Shown piece by piece: positions 43,741-43,780 of a stretch of 43,780 bases of DNA. Positions within the stretch are counted from its first letter, which is position 1, and every line of letters begins with the position of its first letter. The notes below the pieces were generated by a model, which was not told the DNA's origin, did no database searches, and was given only the letters and a program-made list of their open reading frames with translations. Origin of the DNA: Lachnospiraceae bacterium (GTDB taxonomy: Bacteria > Bacillota > Clostridia > Lachnospirales > Lachnospiraceae); NCBI GenBank assembly GCA_024682075.1, contig JAIKZQ010000009.1, forward strand, positions 1 to 43,780, in the 5' to 3' direction. Made by a program: the position numbers and the translations under genes.

Positions 43741-43780
43741 GGTTGGTCGTGCGTGATGGTCACGCCGATGAAAAGAAGCC

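Overview
The window looks like a chromosomal segment of a low-to-mid GC Firmicute of the Lachnospiraceae type, probably an anaerobic plant-polysaccharide fermenter. The clues are the yaaO...yaaR-holB-ricT-yabB-rsmI gene order known from Bacillus/Clostridium, a SUF system with SufU and no SufA or SufE, strong AGGAGG ribosome binding sites, split transketolase, an intracellular GH10 xylanase and GH95 enzyme, and several c-di-GMP genes. Every supported gene lies on the + strand. I cannot name a species from sequence alone.

Layout. (1) 1-890: the 3' end of a 23S rRNA, then tRNA-Asp, a broken tRNA-like copy, tRNA-Thr, tRNA-Tyr, initiator tRNA-Met, tRNA-Phe and a terminator; no 5S rRNA is visible after the 23S. 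(2) 900-5060: a strong promoter, a 27-codon leader ORF, a hairpin over its stop codon and an intrinsic terminator, all upstream of a heterodimeric ABC exporter. This layout suggests translation-dependent attenuation. (3) 5119-16471: one long run of close or overlapping genes, sufCBDSU followed by an Orn/Lys/Arg decarboxylase, a guanylate-kinase-like protein, yaaR, holB, ricT, a tRNA1(Val)-type methyltransferase and rsmI. (4) 16581-18144: an OFA-type MFS transporter and a 57-residue Cys-rich protein, then a terminator. (5) 18248-26649: a FapA/DUF342 protein with a 26-residue repeat array, an HD-GYP protein with a dead receiver domain, then pentose catabolism (FGGY kinase, AraD, two-part transketolase, Rpe). 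(6) 26766-31754: a PurF paralogue lacking the catalytic cysteine, a small membrane-anchored protein, a PfkB kinase and a GH10-esterase fusion, then a terminator. (7) 31773-36382: GH95 enzyme, a conserved-looking unknown, a LytTR regulator that appears leaderless, and a LiaF-like membrane protein. (8) 36523-43740: MATE exporter, GGDEF protein, small proteins, a HAD hydrolase fused to an unknown domain, an ECF sigma/anti-sigma pair, and a HEAT-like zinc protein.

How the parts fit. Pentoses released inside the cell by the xylanase-esterase could feed the kinase, epimerases and transketolase. The suf genes make Fe-S clusters, and RicT, encoded in the same run, belongs to a family known to be part of an Fe-S-carrying complex. 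The points most worth checking are the ABC leader/attenuator, the glutaminase-dead PurF paralogue in a sugar cluster, the FapA repeat fusion next to an HD-GYP protein and pentose genes, the broken tRNA copy, and two apparently leaderless genes.
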